A DNA stretch of 41,551 nt from Clostridia bacterium (GTDB taxonomy: Bacteria > Bacillota > Clostridia > Oscillospirales > CAG-272). Made by a program: the position numbers and the translations under genes. Positions 1 through 7,554 of this stretch are shown in pieces (position 1 is the stretch's first letter; the number at the start of each line of letters is the position of its first letter). The DNA lies in assembly GCA_017411605.1 (NCBI GenBank), contig JAFQPR010000035.1, positions 1 to 41,551 of the forward strand, written 5' to 3'. The notes below the pieces were generated by a model. That model searched no databases, was not told where the DNA came from, and worked only from the letters and a program-made list of their open reading frames with translations.

Positions 1-17
1 ATATTGCCTTTTTTCAT
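1..17 (-). CDS. rplC: 50S ribosomal protein L3, first codons only
   Basis: Only the first five codons plus part of the sixth (M-K-K-G-N) lie inside the window; the gene runs off the left edge. It is preceded on the minus strand by a good GGAGG ribosome binding site (about 24-28). It follows rpsJ in the same direction, the normal rpsJ-rplC order of the S10 operon, and that order is the main reason for the call. The gap to rpsJ is about 125 bp, longer than usual for this operon. Confidence 0.7.
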
Positions 18-144
18 TTCTTTCCTCCATTTGTTTTTGGTTGACTGGCTTTGAATTTTCGCATTAAGCGACTCCCGCCAACATGACCACGAGGTGTGGT
101 GATTTTAGGGGATTTGAAGCTCCCCCGAGGTTGCCCTCGATTAA

Positions 145-453
145 TTAAGCCTTAATTTCGATCTCAACGCCTGCAGGAAGCTCGATGCTCATAAGAGCCT
201 CTACTGTCTTCTGCGCGGGATTGATGATGTCGATAAGTCTCTTGTGCGTGCGCATCTCAAACTGCTCACGGCTGTCCTTATACTTGTGAACCGCTCTGAG
301 GATCGTTACGATCTCTCTGTCGGTAGGAAGAGGAATAGGACCGCTGACCTTGCTTCCGTTTCTCTTCGCTACGTCTACAACCTTTGCTGCTGCGGCATCA
401 ATGATCGCTGAATCATAGCTCTTGAGTCTTACTCTGATTTTTCCCTGTGCCAT
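145..453 (-). CDS. rpsJ: 30S ribosomal protein S10
   Basis: The product is 102 residues, the normal length for bacterial S10, a protein of the 30S head that also acts in transcription antitermination as NusE. The sequence begins [14 protein letters not shown] and contains the family stretch G-P-I-P-L-P-T near residue 40 and R-T-H-K-R-L-I-D near residue 70. The ATG at 453 has an AGGAGG site upstream. It is the first gene of the S10 operon, followed by rplC. The nearest good promoter is about 245 bp upstream, leaving a long untranslated leader that could carry feedback control. Confidence 0.97.
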   Translation of the reverse strand: MAQGKIRVRLKSYDSAIIDAAAAKVVDVAKRNGSKVSGPIPLPTDREIVTILRAVHKYKDSREQFEMRTHKRLIDIINPAQKTVEALMSIELPAGVEIEIKA

Positions 454-690
454 AGTTTTGTCCTCCTTATAGATTTACGTGTGCTTAAGAAGGGCGATAA
501 GTTTCACACTGCGCCGGGTGTTTCTTTCACACCCCTACAAAAACGATTCGCGTACCTTACCGCAGTAGTAATGCGAACCGAAAAGCTTGGCGCAAGTATC
601 CCTTGCTCCGCCCGGTTAGTAACCAGACATACTCAGCGGAAATTCCCTACTTCGATGAGTAGCCACCTCCCGCGTCAACGCATATCAAGC
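454..690 (-). ncRNA. Long structured leader of the S10 operon mRNA (candidate cis-regulator)
   Basis: Between the predicted start of transcription (about 690) and the rpsJ ATG there are about 235 untranslated bases. Visible structure includes a 6-bp hairpin at 516-521/529-534 (GGGTGT with ACACCC), a TTCGC/GCGAA pair near 547-577 and a 9-bp inverted repeat, 581-589 with 686-694, that partly overlaps the transcript start. No convincing open reading frame of ribosomal type lies here. Ribosomal operons often carry autoregulatory leaders bound by one of their own products; whether this is one is inference. Confidence 0.4.
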
Positions 691-696
691 TTTTAA

Positions 697-725
697 ATTA
701 TACACTATTTATTATTAAATGTCAA
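697..725 (-). promoter_or_regulatory. Consensus sigma-A promoter of the S10 operon
   Basis: Read on the minus strand: TTGACA (725-720), 17-bp spacer, TATAAT (702-697). Both hexamers are perfect. Expected start near 690. Confidence 0.85.
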
Positions 726-984
726 TACCTTTGGGAAAAATAATCCAAAACTATTTTCGTAGAATATAACAGAACTTTATGCTTGTCTTTTGTTGGTTTT
801 GCACAAAAAGCCATTTTTTGCCCTTCGGAAAAAAATTTTCTCTTTTTTCACTATTATGCATTTTATTTACAATTTATTAACAATTATAGTGTACAATATA
901 TATGTTATTTTTCGCGCCGCCCGAGGTTTTGCGGGTATACCGCATCATAGCATAAGACTCGCCTCGCGCACGCAATATATAATA

Positions 985-2358
985 ATGAAGGAAATTTTCA
1001 AAAAAATGAACCAAAAAGCCAAATTAAAGCGCATATATTTGCCGCTTTTGCTCTTAACGGTACTCGTTTCGGTGACGTTCAGGATAGCGGCTGTGCTTGC
1101 AGATTTTGACGTTTCGACGGGATATTTCGGCAGCAAAGCACTTATCAATACGGCATCCGTCGCGGTAGTTATCGGCTGCATTCTTCTCTTCACCTACGCC
1201 TTTGTCGGCGCGAAGGGAGAAAAGCTTATAGCGACCTTTACCACCCCCGAGACCTACGTTCCCTCCGGCGCGATAGTCACCGCGCTTATATTCTTCGCGG
1301 TAAGCACTTACGCGAGAATTAAGAATTTCGATTTTTCATTCAGGGGTCAGCTCTCGGCAAAAGCAATTATCGCTCACGTAGCAAAAAATCTCCCCGAATT
1401 CATTTCGGCAGCGCTCATCCCTCTGGCTCTTGCCGCCGCGGTCTACTTTATTCTCAACGCGGCAAATGAAAAGAGAGCGTCGGTCGCTCGCGCAGGCTTC
1501 GGCATTGCTGCGGTAATATTCTTTGCGCTTTATACCTGCTTCTTATACTTCGATAAGACGCTCACGATAAACGCGCCGAACAAGATAGTTGACCAGATGG
1601 CGTTCCTCTTTGCCGCGCTCTTCCTCCTCTACGAGATAAGAATATCTCTCGGGCGCGAGTGCTGGCACTTATATATGGCGTTCGGCTTTATCGCCGCCGC
1701 GCTTTCCGCCTACTCCTCGATTCCCTCTATCGTGCTGTATCTTACGGGCGGCGGCGCCGTGTCGCACAGTATTGAAGAGAACGCAGTTTCACTTTGCATT
1801 TTCATATTCGCGTTTTCAAGAGTTCTTCTCGCGGCAAAGCTTGAGCCGGACCGCGAGAGCGAGTTTGTCCTTGCTATGCGTGACGGCGCGAGAGCAAGAG
1901 ATAAGTATATCAAGGATAAGGAAGAGATCGAGCGCCGGGCATATCTTGAGCTTTATAACAGACTCAAGGAGATCGAGGAGCTTCCCGATGACGTAAACGA
2001 GAGCGAAATGTTCGTAACCGAGGAAGACACAGGAACCGAGTCCGAAGTAGTTCCCGAAGCAGAATCAGAGGGTGAAGAAGAGTCCGAGAGCGAAGATACG
2101 GCAAATCCTGCATCCGAAGAGGCAGAGCCCGAGGCTACCGAAGCCGAGCAAAAATCCGAAGAAGCAGCTACCGAGATCGGAACGGAAGCGGAGTCTATAT
2201 CGGAAGAAGAAACCGTCTCTTCCCTCCCCGCCGATGCGTCTGACGGCAGCTCGACCGATGAATTTGCAGAGATCCCCGAGGGAGGCATCCCCGAGCTTGA
2301 GGAAATCACTATCAACGAAGAAAACGACCCGTCGGATGACGGAAGCTTTGGCGGGTGA
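985..2358 (+). CDS. Multi-pass membrane protein with a long acidic C-terminal tail, unknown function
   Basis: I do not recognise a family. From the ATG at 985 the protein has 457 residues. The first 310 or so hold about eight hydrophobic segments (near 18-38, 57-75, 98-112, 138-160, 170-188, 205-222, 230-252, 270-290). Then comes a charged linker and a low-complexity tail of about 110 residues rich in Glu, Ser, Ala and Thr, probably disordered. A second in-frame ATG at 1006 has an AAGGAA about 12 bases upstream and could be the true start; an upstream TTG at 790 would add 65 residues lacking family support and is unlikely. The stop lies 41 bp before polA, so the two may be co-transcribed. Confidence 0.7.
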   Translation: MKEIFKKMNQKAKLKRIYLPLLLLTVLVSVTFRIAAVLADFDVSTGYFGSKALINTASVAVVIGCILLFTYAFVGAKGEKLIATFTTPETYVPSGAIVTALIFFAVSTYARIKNFDFSFRGQLSAKAIIAHVAKNLPEFISAALIPLALAAAVYFILNAANEKRASVARAGFGIAAVIFFALYTCFLYFDKTLTINAPNKIVDQMAFLFAALFLLYEIRISLGRECWHLYMAFGFIAAALSAYSSIPSIVLYLTGGGAVSHSIEENAVSLCIFIFAFSRVLLAAKLEPDRESEFVLAMRDGARARDKYIKDKEEIERRAYLELYNRLKEIEELPDDVNESEMFVTEEDTGTESEVVPEAESEGEEESESEDTANPASEEAEPEATEAEQKSEEAATEIGTEAESISEEETVSSLPADASDGSSTDEFAEIPEGGIPELEEITINEENDPSDDGSFGG

Positions 2359-2399
2359 GGCGCTGCGCCCCACTCCACCGGGAAGGTTATATAATAAAA

Positions 2400-4997
2400 A
2401 TGAAGAAAATTCTCGTTATTGACGGTAACAGTATTATCAACAGAGCGTTTTTCGGCGTTCGTCCGCTGACGACAAAAAGCGGTAAGAACACCAACGCGAT
2501 ATTCGGAATGGTGAACATCATATCCCGCCAGCTCGATGTGATAAAGCCGGACTATGCGGCAGTTGCGTTCGACCTTAAGGCTCCGACGTTCAGGCACAAG
2601 ATGTTTCTGGAATATAAGGCGGGAAGAAATCCCACCCCGCCCGAGCTTCTCGAGCAATTCCCCGACGCGAAGGAAATAATGAAGCTTATGGGCATTCACG
2701 TGCTTGAGCTTCCCGGCTATGAGGCTGACGATATTCAGGGTACCATAGCGAAGATGGCTAACGCCGAAAACGGTATGGAAAGCTATATTCTCTCGGGTGA
2801 CCGAGATCTCCTTCAGCTCATAGACGGAAGCGTTTCCGTGCTCCTTGCGGGCAATACCGAAACGAGGCTTATGAAAGCTCCCGAATTTGAGGAAAAGTAC
2901 GGCATAACCCCCGATCTTTTCGTCGAGATGAAGGCTCTTATGGGTGACACGTCGGATAACATTCCGGGCGTTCGCGGCATCGGTGAGAAGACCGCCTCAA
3001 CCCTTATTCAGAACTTCAAAACACTCGAGGGCATATACGAAAATATAGACGACTCAAGGATAACGAAAAGCGTGCGCGAAAAGCTTATCGCGGGTAAGGA
3101 AAACGCGTTTCTCTCTCGCGAGCTCGCGAGAATAGATATTCACGCGCCAATAGAAAAAACGCTCGACGACCTCAGCTACAAGGGGCTCGACCGCGGCGGA
3201 CTTTATAAGAAGTTCACCGAGCTTGAATTAAACTCGTTTATAACGAAGTTTAAGCTCTCCGCGTCCGACGTTCGGGAAGCAGAGGCAAAAAGCGCGGGCA
3301 GCGCGTCAGCGCAGATGAGCTTTTTCGCGGAAAATGACGAAAAGAACAAAAAAATACCCACCCGTGCAGAGTTTTCCGAGTCAAAGGAAGGAAAAGCCAA
3401 GGAAATTAAAGCAAAGAAAATATCTCTCTTGACTGCAGAGAGTGGCTTCAACATCTCCGACGGAGAGAAAAATATCACCGTTTCAGAGAACGATGAAACT
3501 CTTCCCGCGCTTATCGGGAGCGCCGAGGAAATTATCACACTCGAGGCAAAATACCTCTTGCATAAGCTTGCATCCCTTGGTATCAAAACCTCACACGGGG
3601 TAAAGCTTCTCGACCTTAACCTCTACGCCTACGTGCTCAATCCCGGCAGCGGAGACGCGCGCCTTTCCTCGCTCGTATCAATGTTTCTCGGTGAGATAGT
3701 AGACGACGATACCGCCTGCGCGCCCCTGCTCTTCCCGCTTGAAGAGAAAATGCGCGAAAAGGTACGTGAGTGCGGCGGTGAAAGAGTGCTCGACGAGCTT
3801 GAGATACCCCTTATCAACGTGCTTTTCGATATAGAAAGCACGGGCTTTAAAATTAACGCTGAAGGTATGCTTGAGTTCTCCGATGCGCTTGAGGCTCTCG
3901 GAAAGGAGCTTGAGGAGCGTATATACGTGCAAGCTCTCGGAGAGTTCAATATAAACTCACCAAAACAGCTCGGTGAGGTACTTTATGTAAAGTTAGGTTT
4001 ACCTTGTAAGAGTAAAAAGAACAAAAACGGCTTTTCCACCGATGCGGAAACACTTGAGGAGCTTCGCCCGTACTCCCCTATCATCGACGATATTCTCGAA
4101 TACAGGCAGGTAACGAAGCTCAGAGGAACTTACGCCGCTGCTCTGCCTAAGCTTGCGGACGATGGTAAGCGTATTCACACCGATTTCAAGCAGGCGCTCA
4201 CCGCGACGGGCAGACTCTCGAGCGCCGACCCAAATCTGCAGAACATTCCGATAAGAACGAAAATGGGACGCGAGATGCGCCGCTACTTTATAGCCGACGA
4301 GGGCAATCTCCTTGTCGATGCGGACTACTCGCAGATAGAACTGAGGCTTCTCGCGCACATATCCGAGGATTACACTATGTCCGAGGCGTTCAAATCGGGT
4401 GCGGATATACACAGAAAGACGGCATCCGCCGTATTCGGCGTTCCCGAGGACTCTATCAACGACGAGATGAGAAAGCGCGCCAAGGCGGTAAACTTCGGTA
4501 TCGTCTACGGCATCAGCGGCTTCTCTCTTGCCAAGGATATCGGTATCACCACCACCGAGGCGAACAAGTACATCAAAAATTATATGATGATGTACCCCTC
4601 TATCGACAGATATCTTGAAGAGGTCGTCGCTACCGCGAAGGAAAACGGCTACACCGAAACGCTTATGGGCAGACGCCGCTATATTCCCGAGCTTAACTCC
4701 GCTAACGGAATGCTCCGTCAGTTCGGCAAGCGCGTCGCGATGAACGCGCCGATACAAGGCACGGCTGCGGATATTATGAAGCTCGCGATGATAAAGGTGT
4801 ACGAGCGACTTTATCGCGACGTTCCCGAGGCTAAGATAGTTATGCAGGTGCACGACGAGCTTATTGTCGAAGCTCCCGCCGAGAGTATCGACGCAGTTAA
4901 ACGCATTCTCCGTGAGGAGATGGAGTCCGCCGCAAGCCTTTCCGTCCCCCTGACGGTTGACGTTACCTCAGGTCAAAATTGGCTTGAGCAGGATTGA
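2400..4997 (+). CDS. polA: DNA polymerase I
   Basis: Family A DNA polymerase of 865 residues, acting in Okazaki fragment processing and repair. The N-terminal 5'-3' nuclease (about 1-290) opens with K-K-I-L-V-I-D-G-N-S and has the acidic D-D-I-Q, G-D-R-D-L-L and G-D-T-S-D-N-I-P-G motifs. The polymerase domain has motif A (D-Y-S-Q-I-E-L-R, Asp642), motif B/O-helix (R-A-K-A-V-N-F-G-I-V-Y-G) and motif C (V-H-D-E-L). The middle domain lacks the D-x-E pattern of an active 3'-5' exonuclease, as in Taq and many Gram-positive enzymes, so proofreading is probably absent. An upstream GTG at 2355 overlapping the previous stop is possible but would add 15 atypical residues; the ATG at 2400 fits family N-termini. 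Confidence 0.97.
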   Translation: MKKILVIDGNSIINRAFFGVRPLTTKSGKNTNAIFGMVNIISRQLDVIKPDYAAVAFDLKAPTFRHKMFLEYKAGRNPTPPELLEQFPDAKEIMKLMGIHVLELPGYEADDIQGTIAKMANAENGMESYILSGDRDLLQLIDGSVSVLLAGNTETRLMKAPEFEEKYGITPDLFVEMKALMGDTSDNIPGVRGIGEKTASTLIQNFKTLEGIYENIDDSRITKSVREKLIAGKENAFLSRELARIDIHAPIEKTLDDLSYKGLDRGGLYKKFTELELNSFITKFKLSASDVREAEAKSAGSASAQMSFFAENDEKNKKIPTRAEFSESKEGKAKEIKAKKISLLTAESGFNISDGEKNITVSENDETLPALIGSAEEIITLEAKYLLHKLASLGIKTSHGVKLLDLNLYAYVLNPGSGDARLSSLVSMFLGEIVDDDTACAPLLFPLEEKMREKVRECGGERVLDELEIPLINVLFDIESTGFKINAEGMLEFSDALEALGKELEERIYVQALGEFNINSPKQLGEVLYVKLGLPCKSKKNKNGFSTDAETLEELRPYSPIIDDILEYRQVTKLRGTYAAALPKLADDGKRIHTDFKQALTATGRLSSADPNLQNIPIRTKMGREMRRYFIADEGNLLVDADYSQIELRLLAHISEDYTMSEAFKSGADIHRKTASAVFGVPEDSINDEMRKRAKAVNFGIVYGISGFSLAKDIGITTTEANKYIKNYMMMYPSIDRYLEEVVATAKENGYTETLMGRRRYIPELNSANGMLRQFGKRVAMNAPIQGTAADIMKLAMIKVYERLYRDVPEAKIVMQVHDELIVEAPAESIDAVKRILREEMESAASLSVPLTVDVTSGQNWLEQD

Positions 4998-5107
4998 TTT
5001 TTCAAATCAAATTATGATACGTTCTATCGTCAATACCAATACAAAGTGACACAAAAAACGCGTTAAAATATCCAATTTGACTATAATCATTTACATTTTC
5101 GCCATAG

Positions 5108-5160
5108 CAGAGCAAAACAACGGGAAGTTCATCTTTCTGTATTTGCTCTGTTTTTCTTTT
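5108..5160 (+). terminator. Probable terminator of polA
   Basis: CAGAGCAAA (5108-5116) pairs with TTTGCTCTG (5142-5150), followed by TTTTTCTTTT. The loop of 25 bases can pair further. The remainder of the 4998-5389 gap holds only the promoter described next. Confidence 0.6.
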
Positions 5161-5331
5161 ACTTATCCTATTATTTTTTTCGGTTTTATATATTATTTGC
5201 AACGTGAAGTACCGTTTTTCACGGCACGAAGCGATAGTATCAAACCGTCAGCCGGTATTTAATTATAATAGCTTTACGCTCCGCTCAAAACAAAAATCAT
5301 TTTGCAAATTGTCAAAAATTGGTCATCGGTG

Positions 5332-5360
5332 TTGACATTTAAATAATTAACTGATATAAT
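5332..5360 (+). promoter_or_regulatory. Consensus sigma-A promoter of the SPFH-TIR operon
   Basis: TTGACA (5332-5337), 17-bp spacer, TATAAT (5355-5360), both perfect; AGGAGG at 5379-5384 precedes the ATG at 5390. The leader is very short (about 22 bases). This implies strong basal expression unless a repressor acts here. Confidence 0.85.
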
Positions 5361-5389
5361 TAATTTATAATTATTTTTAGGAGGACCTT

Positions 5390-6805
5390 ATGAAAGCATA
5401 TGACGTTATAAAATACGAGGGTGACAATAGTACCTTCGTCTGGAAGCACCCCTGCGAGGACTTCAATACGGGCACTCAGCTTATAGTTCACGAGAGCCAG
5501 GAGGCGCTGTTCTTTATGAACGGTCAGGCGCTTGACCTCTTCGGCGCAGGCAGACACACTCTTGAAACCGAGAATCTCCCTCTCCTCACTCGTTTATTCG
5601 ACAAGTTAACGGGCAAGGAAAAGGCATTCCACTGCGAGGTCTACTTCGTTAATAAAACGGTTCAGATGGCTCTCAAATGGGGCACGGACAGCAAGATACG
5701 ATTCCTTGAGCCGACCTACGGTATTCCCGTTGAGATAGGCGCATCGGGCGAGATGAACCTCGCTGTCAGCGATGCGAGAAAGCTCCTCGTGAAGCTCGTC
5801 GGCACGATGAATGGCATTGCCTGGGGCGACGAGGGCGCAGGATTTACGAAATCAATAGCAAGCTCCTTCCGTCCTATGATCTCGACCGCGGTTAAATCCA
5901 CTCTTCCCTCCTGCATCAAGAGCGCGGGGGTAGATATCGTTGAAATTGACGAGCATCTTGACGACCTCTCAAAGAGCCTTCGCGATAAGATATCCGCTCA
6001 GTTTGAGGACTACGGACTTACCGTCCCCGAGCTTTACATAACCAACGTACTCCTCCCCGAGGACGACCCAAACTTCAGACGCCTTAAGGAGCTACACACT
6101 ATTGCTATACAGACGAGAATGTCCCAGGCTGACGCTATCGTCAAGAGCGCAAGAGCCGACGCGGATGCCGAGATCGCAGCCGCGCAGAGAAAAGCCGAGC
6201 TCGAGCGTCAGACAACGGAAACAGAGATAGCGAGAAGACAGGCCGAGCGCGACCTTATCAAAGCTCAGGCCGAGGCTCAGGCGGCTAAAATGGCAGGCTT
6301 TGCCGAGGCTGAGGTCATGGCAGCTAAGGGCTACACGCAGAAGGACGTGCTTACCGCCGACGTGCAGAAGGCTTACGCCGAGGGTATCGGTAATATGAAT
6401 ATTACGGGCGGCGGCAGCGTTGCCTCAGATATGATAGGACTCGGACTTGGTGTGGCAGCCGCAGGCGCAGTTGCACCGGGTATCGGTGAGATGTTCAAGG
6501 GTATTTCGGGCGCGTCAGCTCCCGCAGCGCCCACGCCTGCTCCCACGAGCGCGCCTGCGGAGGAAAAGTGCGCAAAGTGCGGCGCAACCTTGCCCGAGGG
6601 CGCAAAGTTCTGCCTTGAATGCGGCGAGAGAGTAGCTCCAAAGGTATCCGCCGAAACGGTAGTATGCCCCGGATGCGGAAGCACCGTTCCGAAGGGCAAA
6701 TTCTGCCCCGAGTGCGGACACAAATTCGTAACCGCTTGCCCGAAGTGCGGAAGCGCCGTTACTCCCGGCGCGAAGTTCTGCCTTGAGTGCGGCGAAAGAC
6801 TTTGA
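5390..6805 (+). CDS. SPFH-domain protein with three C-terminal zinc ribbons (YdjI-like)
   Basis: The 471-residue product starts with a band-7/SPFH-type domain (about 1-240) of the kind found in Bacillus subtilis YdjI, a family annotated as 'virion core protein-like'. A charged coiled-coil follows (about 240-320, rich in Ala, Glu, Arg and Gln), then a Gly/Ala-rich hydrophobic stretch near 345-375, a Pro/Ala linker, and three four-cysteine zinc ribbons beginning near Cys394, Cys426 and Cys450. SPFH proteins assemble into membrane-associated rings or scaffolds. It is the first gene of a three-gene operon; the next two are a membrane protein and a TIR protein. A role as membrane scaffold or sensor for the TIR protein is inference from the neighbourhood. 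Confidence 0.88.
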   Translation: MKAYDVIKYEGDNSTFVWKHPCEDFNTGTQLIVHESQEALFFMNGQALDLFGAGRHTLETENLPLLTRLFDKLTGKEKAFHCEVYFVNKTVQMALKWGTDSKIRFLEPTYGIPVEIGASGEMNLAVSDARKLLVKLVGTMNGIAWGDEGAGFTKSIASSFRPMISTAVKSTLPSCIKSAGVDIVEIDEHLDDLSKSLRDKISAQFEDYGLTVPELYITNVLLPEDDPNFRRLKELHTIAIQTRMSQADAIVKSARADADAEIAAAQRKAELERQTTETEIARRQAERDLIKAQAEAQAAKMAGFAEAEVMAAKGYTQKDVLTADVQKAYAEGIGNMNITGGGSVASDMIGLGLGVAAAGAVAPGIGEMFKGISGASAPAAPTPAPTSAPAEEKCAKCGATLPEGAKFCLECGERVAPKVSAETVVCPGCGSTVPKGKFCPECGHKFVTACPKCGSAVTPGAKFCLECGERL

Positions 6806-6819
6806 CGGAGGTGCTTTCG

Positions 6820-7515
6820 ATGAACAGAAATACTAAATTTTACTCACTCGGTTGGATATTGCTTCTCGGCTTATTCAATCTGATAACCTTCCTTATCCCC
6901 GCCCTTCCCGATACAGAAAAGTATAACGCATCCTTCTGGATCGGCTATTCGTTCATCACCGCGGCTCTTATAGGTCAGTTTATTTGCGCGTGGTTCGTTC
7001 TGAACGCTGCCGACGTTAAGAAAACCTTCTACAATCTTCCTCTCGTTTACGTAAGCTATGCGGGACTCGTATCCACCTTTGCCGTCGGTCTTGTATGCAT
7101 GGCAGTTCCCGCTATCCCCTCCTGGCTTGCGGCAATACTCTCTTCTGTTATTTTAGCCGTCAACGTTTTCGCTCTCCTTAATGCAAAGCTCGCATCCGCG
7201 CACGTCGAGGGTGTTGACAGAAAGATAGAAAACGTTACCTCTTTCATCTATAAGATGCGCGAGGAAAGCGAGGCATTGCTCGTGAGAGCAGACGATGGCG
7301 CAAAAGCCGCTTGCGTTAAGGTGCGCGACGCGTTCAAATTCAGTGACCCCGTCAGCTCCGAGGCGCTCTGCGATATAGAAAAGGATATATGCGAGCATTT
7401 TGAAGCTATGAAGAACGCTATCGACGAGGATAAGACCGATGCGGCTCTTGCGGAGTCCGAGGAGCTCCTCGCTCTTATTGCCGAGAGAGGCAGCAAGTGC
7501 AAGAATACGAAGTAA
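6820..7515 (+). CDS. Four-helix membrane protein with cytosolic helical tail, unknown function
   Basis: No family recognised. The ATG at 6820 is chosen because GGAGG lies at 6807-6812; it gives 231 residues. Four hydrophobic segments (about 10-30, 43-63, 76-97, 100-122) fill the N-terminal half. The C-terminal half is hydrophilic and helical, with many Glu, Asp and Ala. It starts 14 bp after the SPFH gene and ends 39 bp before the TIR gene, so it almost certainly shares their transcript. Its size and position suggest a membrane partner of the two flanking proteins; this is inference. Confidence 0.75.
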   Translation: MNRNTKFYSLGWILLLGLFNLITFLIPALPDTEKYNASFWIGYSFITAALIGQFICAWFVLNAADVKKTFYNLPLVYVSYAGLVSTFAVGLVCMAVPAIPSWLAAILSSVILAVNVFALLNAKLASAHVEGVDRKIENVTSFIYKMREESEALLVRADDGAKAACVKVRDAFKFSDPVSSEALCDIEKDICEHFEAMKNAIDEDKTDAALAESEELLALIAERGSKCKNTK

Positions 7516-7554
7516 CAATTCCAAAATATATAAACATCAACCGAGGAAAAATCT

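Noticed and set aside
481..696. 71-codon frame on the plus strand inside the rpsJ leader
   Set aside because: It starts with GTG-like context without ribosome binding site, is antisense to the structured S10 leader and has no protein-family features.
1953..2699. 248-codon frame on the minus strand
   Set aside because: It lies opposite the low-complexity acidic tail and the polA start; long runs of Ser are the mirror of GA-rich codons. No ribosome binding site.
3999..4853. 284-codon frame opposite polA
   Set aside because: It is a shadow of the highly conserved polymerase domain, and its composition (many His, Arg and Val) is typical of antisense frames.
2400..4997. Loss of the 3'-5' exonuclease motif in PolA as a novelty
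   Set aside because: This is common in Gram-positive and thermophilic PolA proteins and is not unusual.
5390..6805. Phage virion protein
   Set aside because: The 'virion core' label of this SPFH family is historical; there are no other phage genes in the window and the gene sits in a cellular operon.
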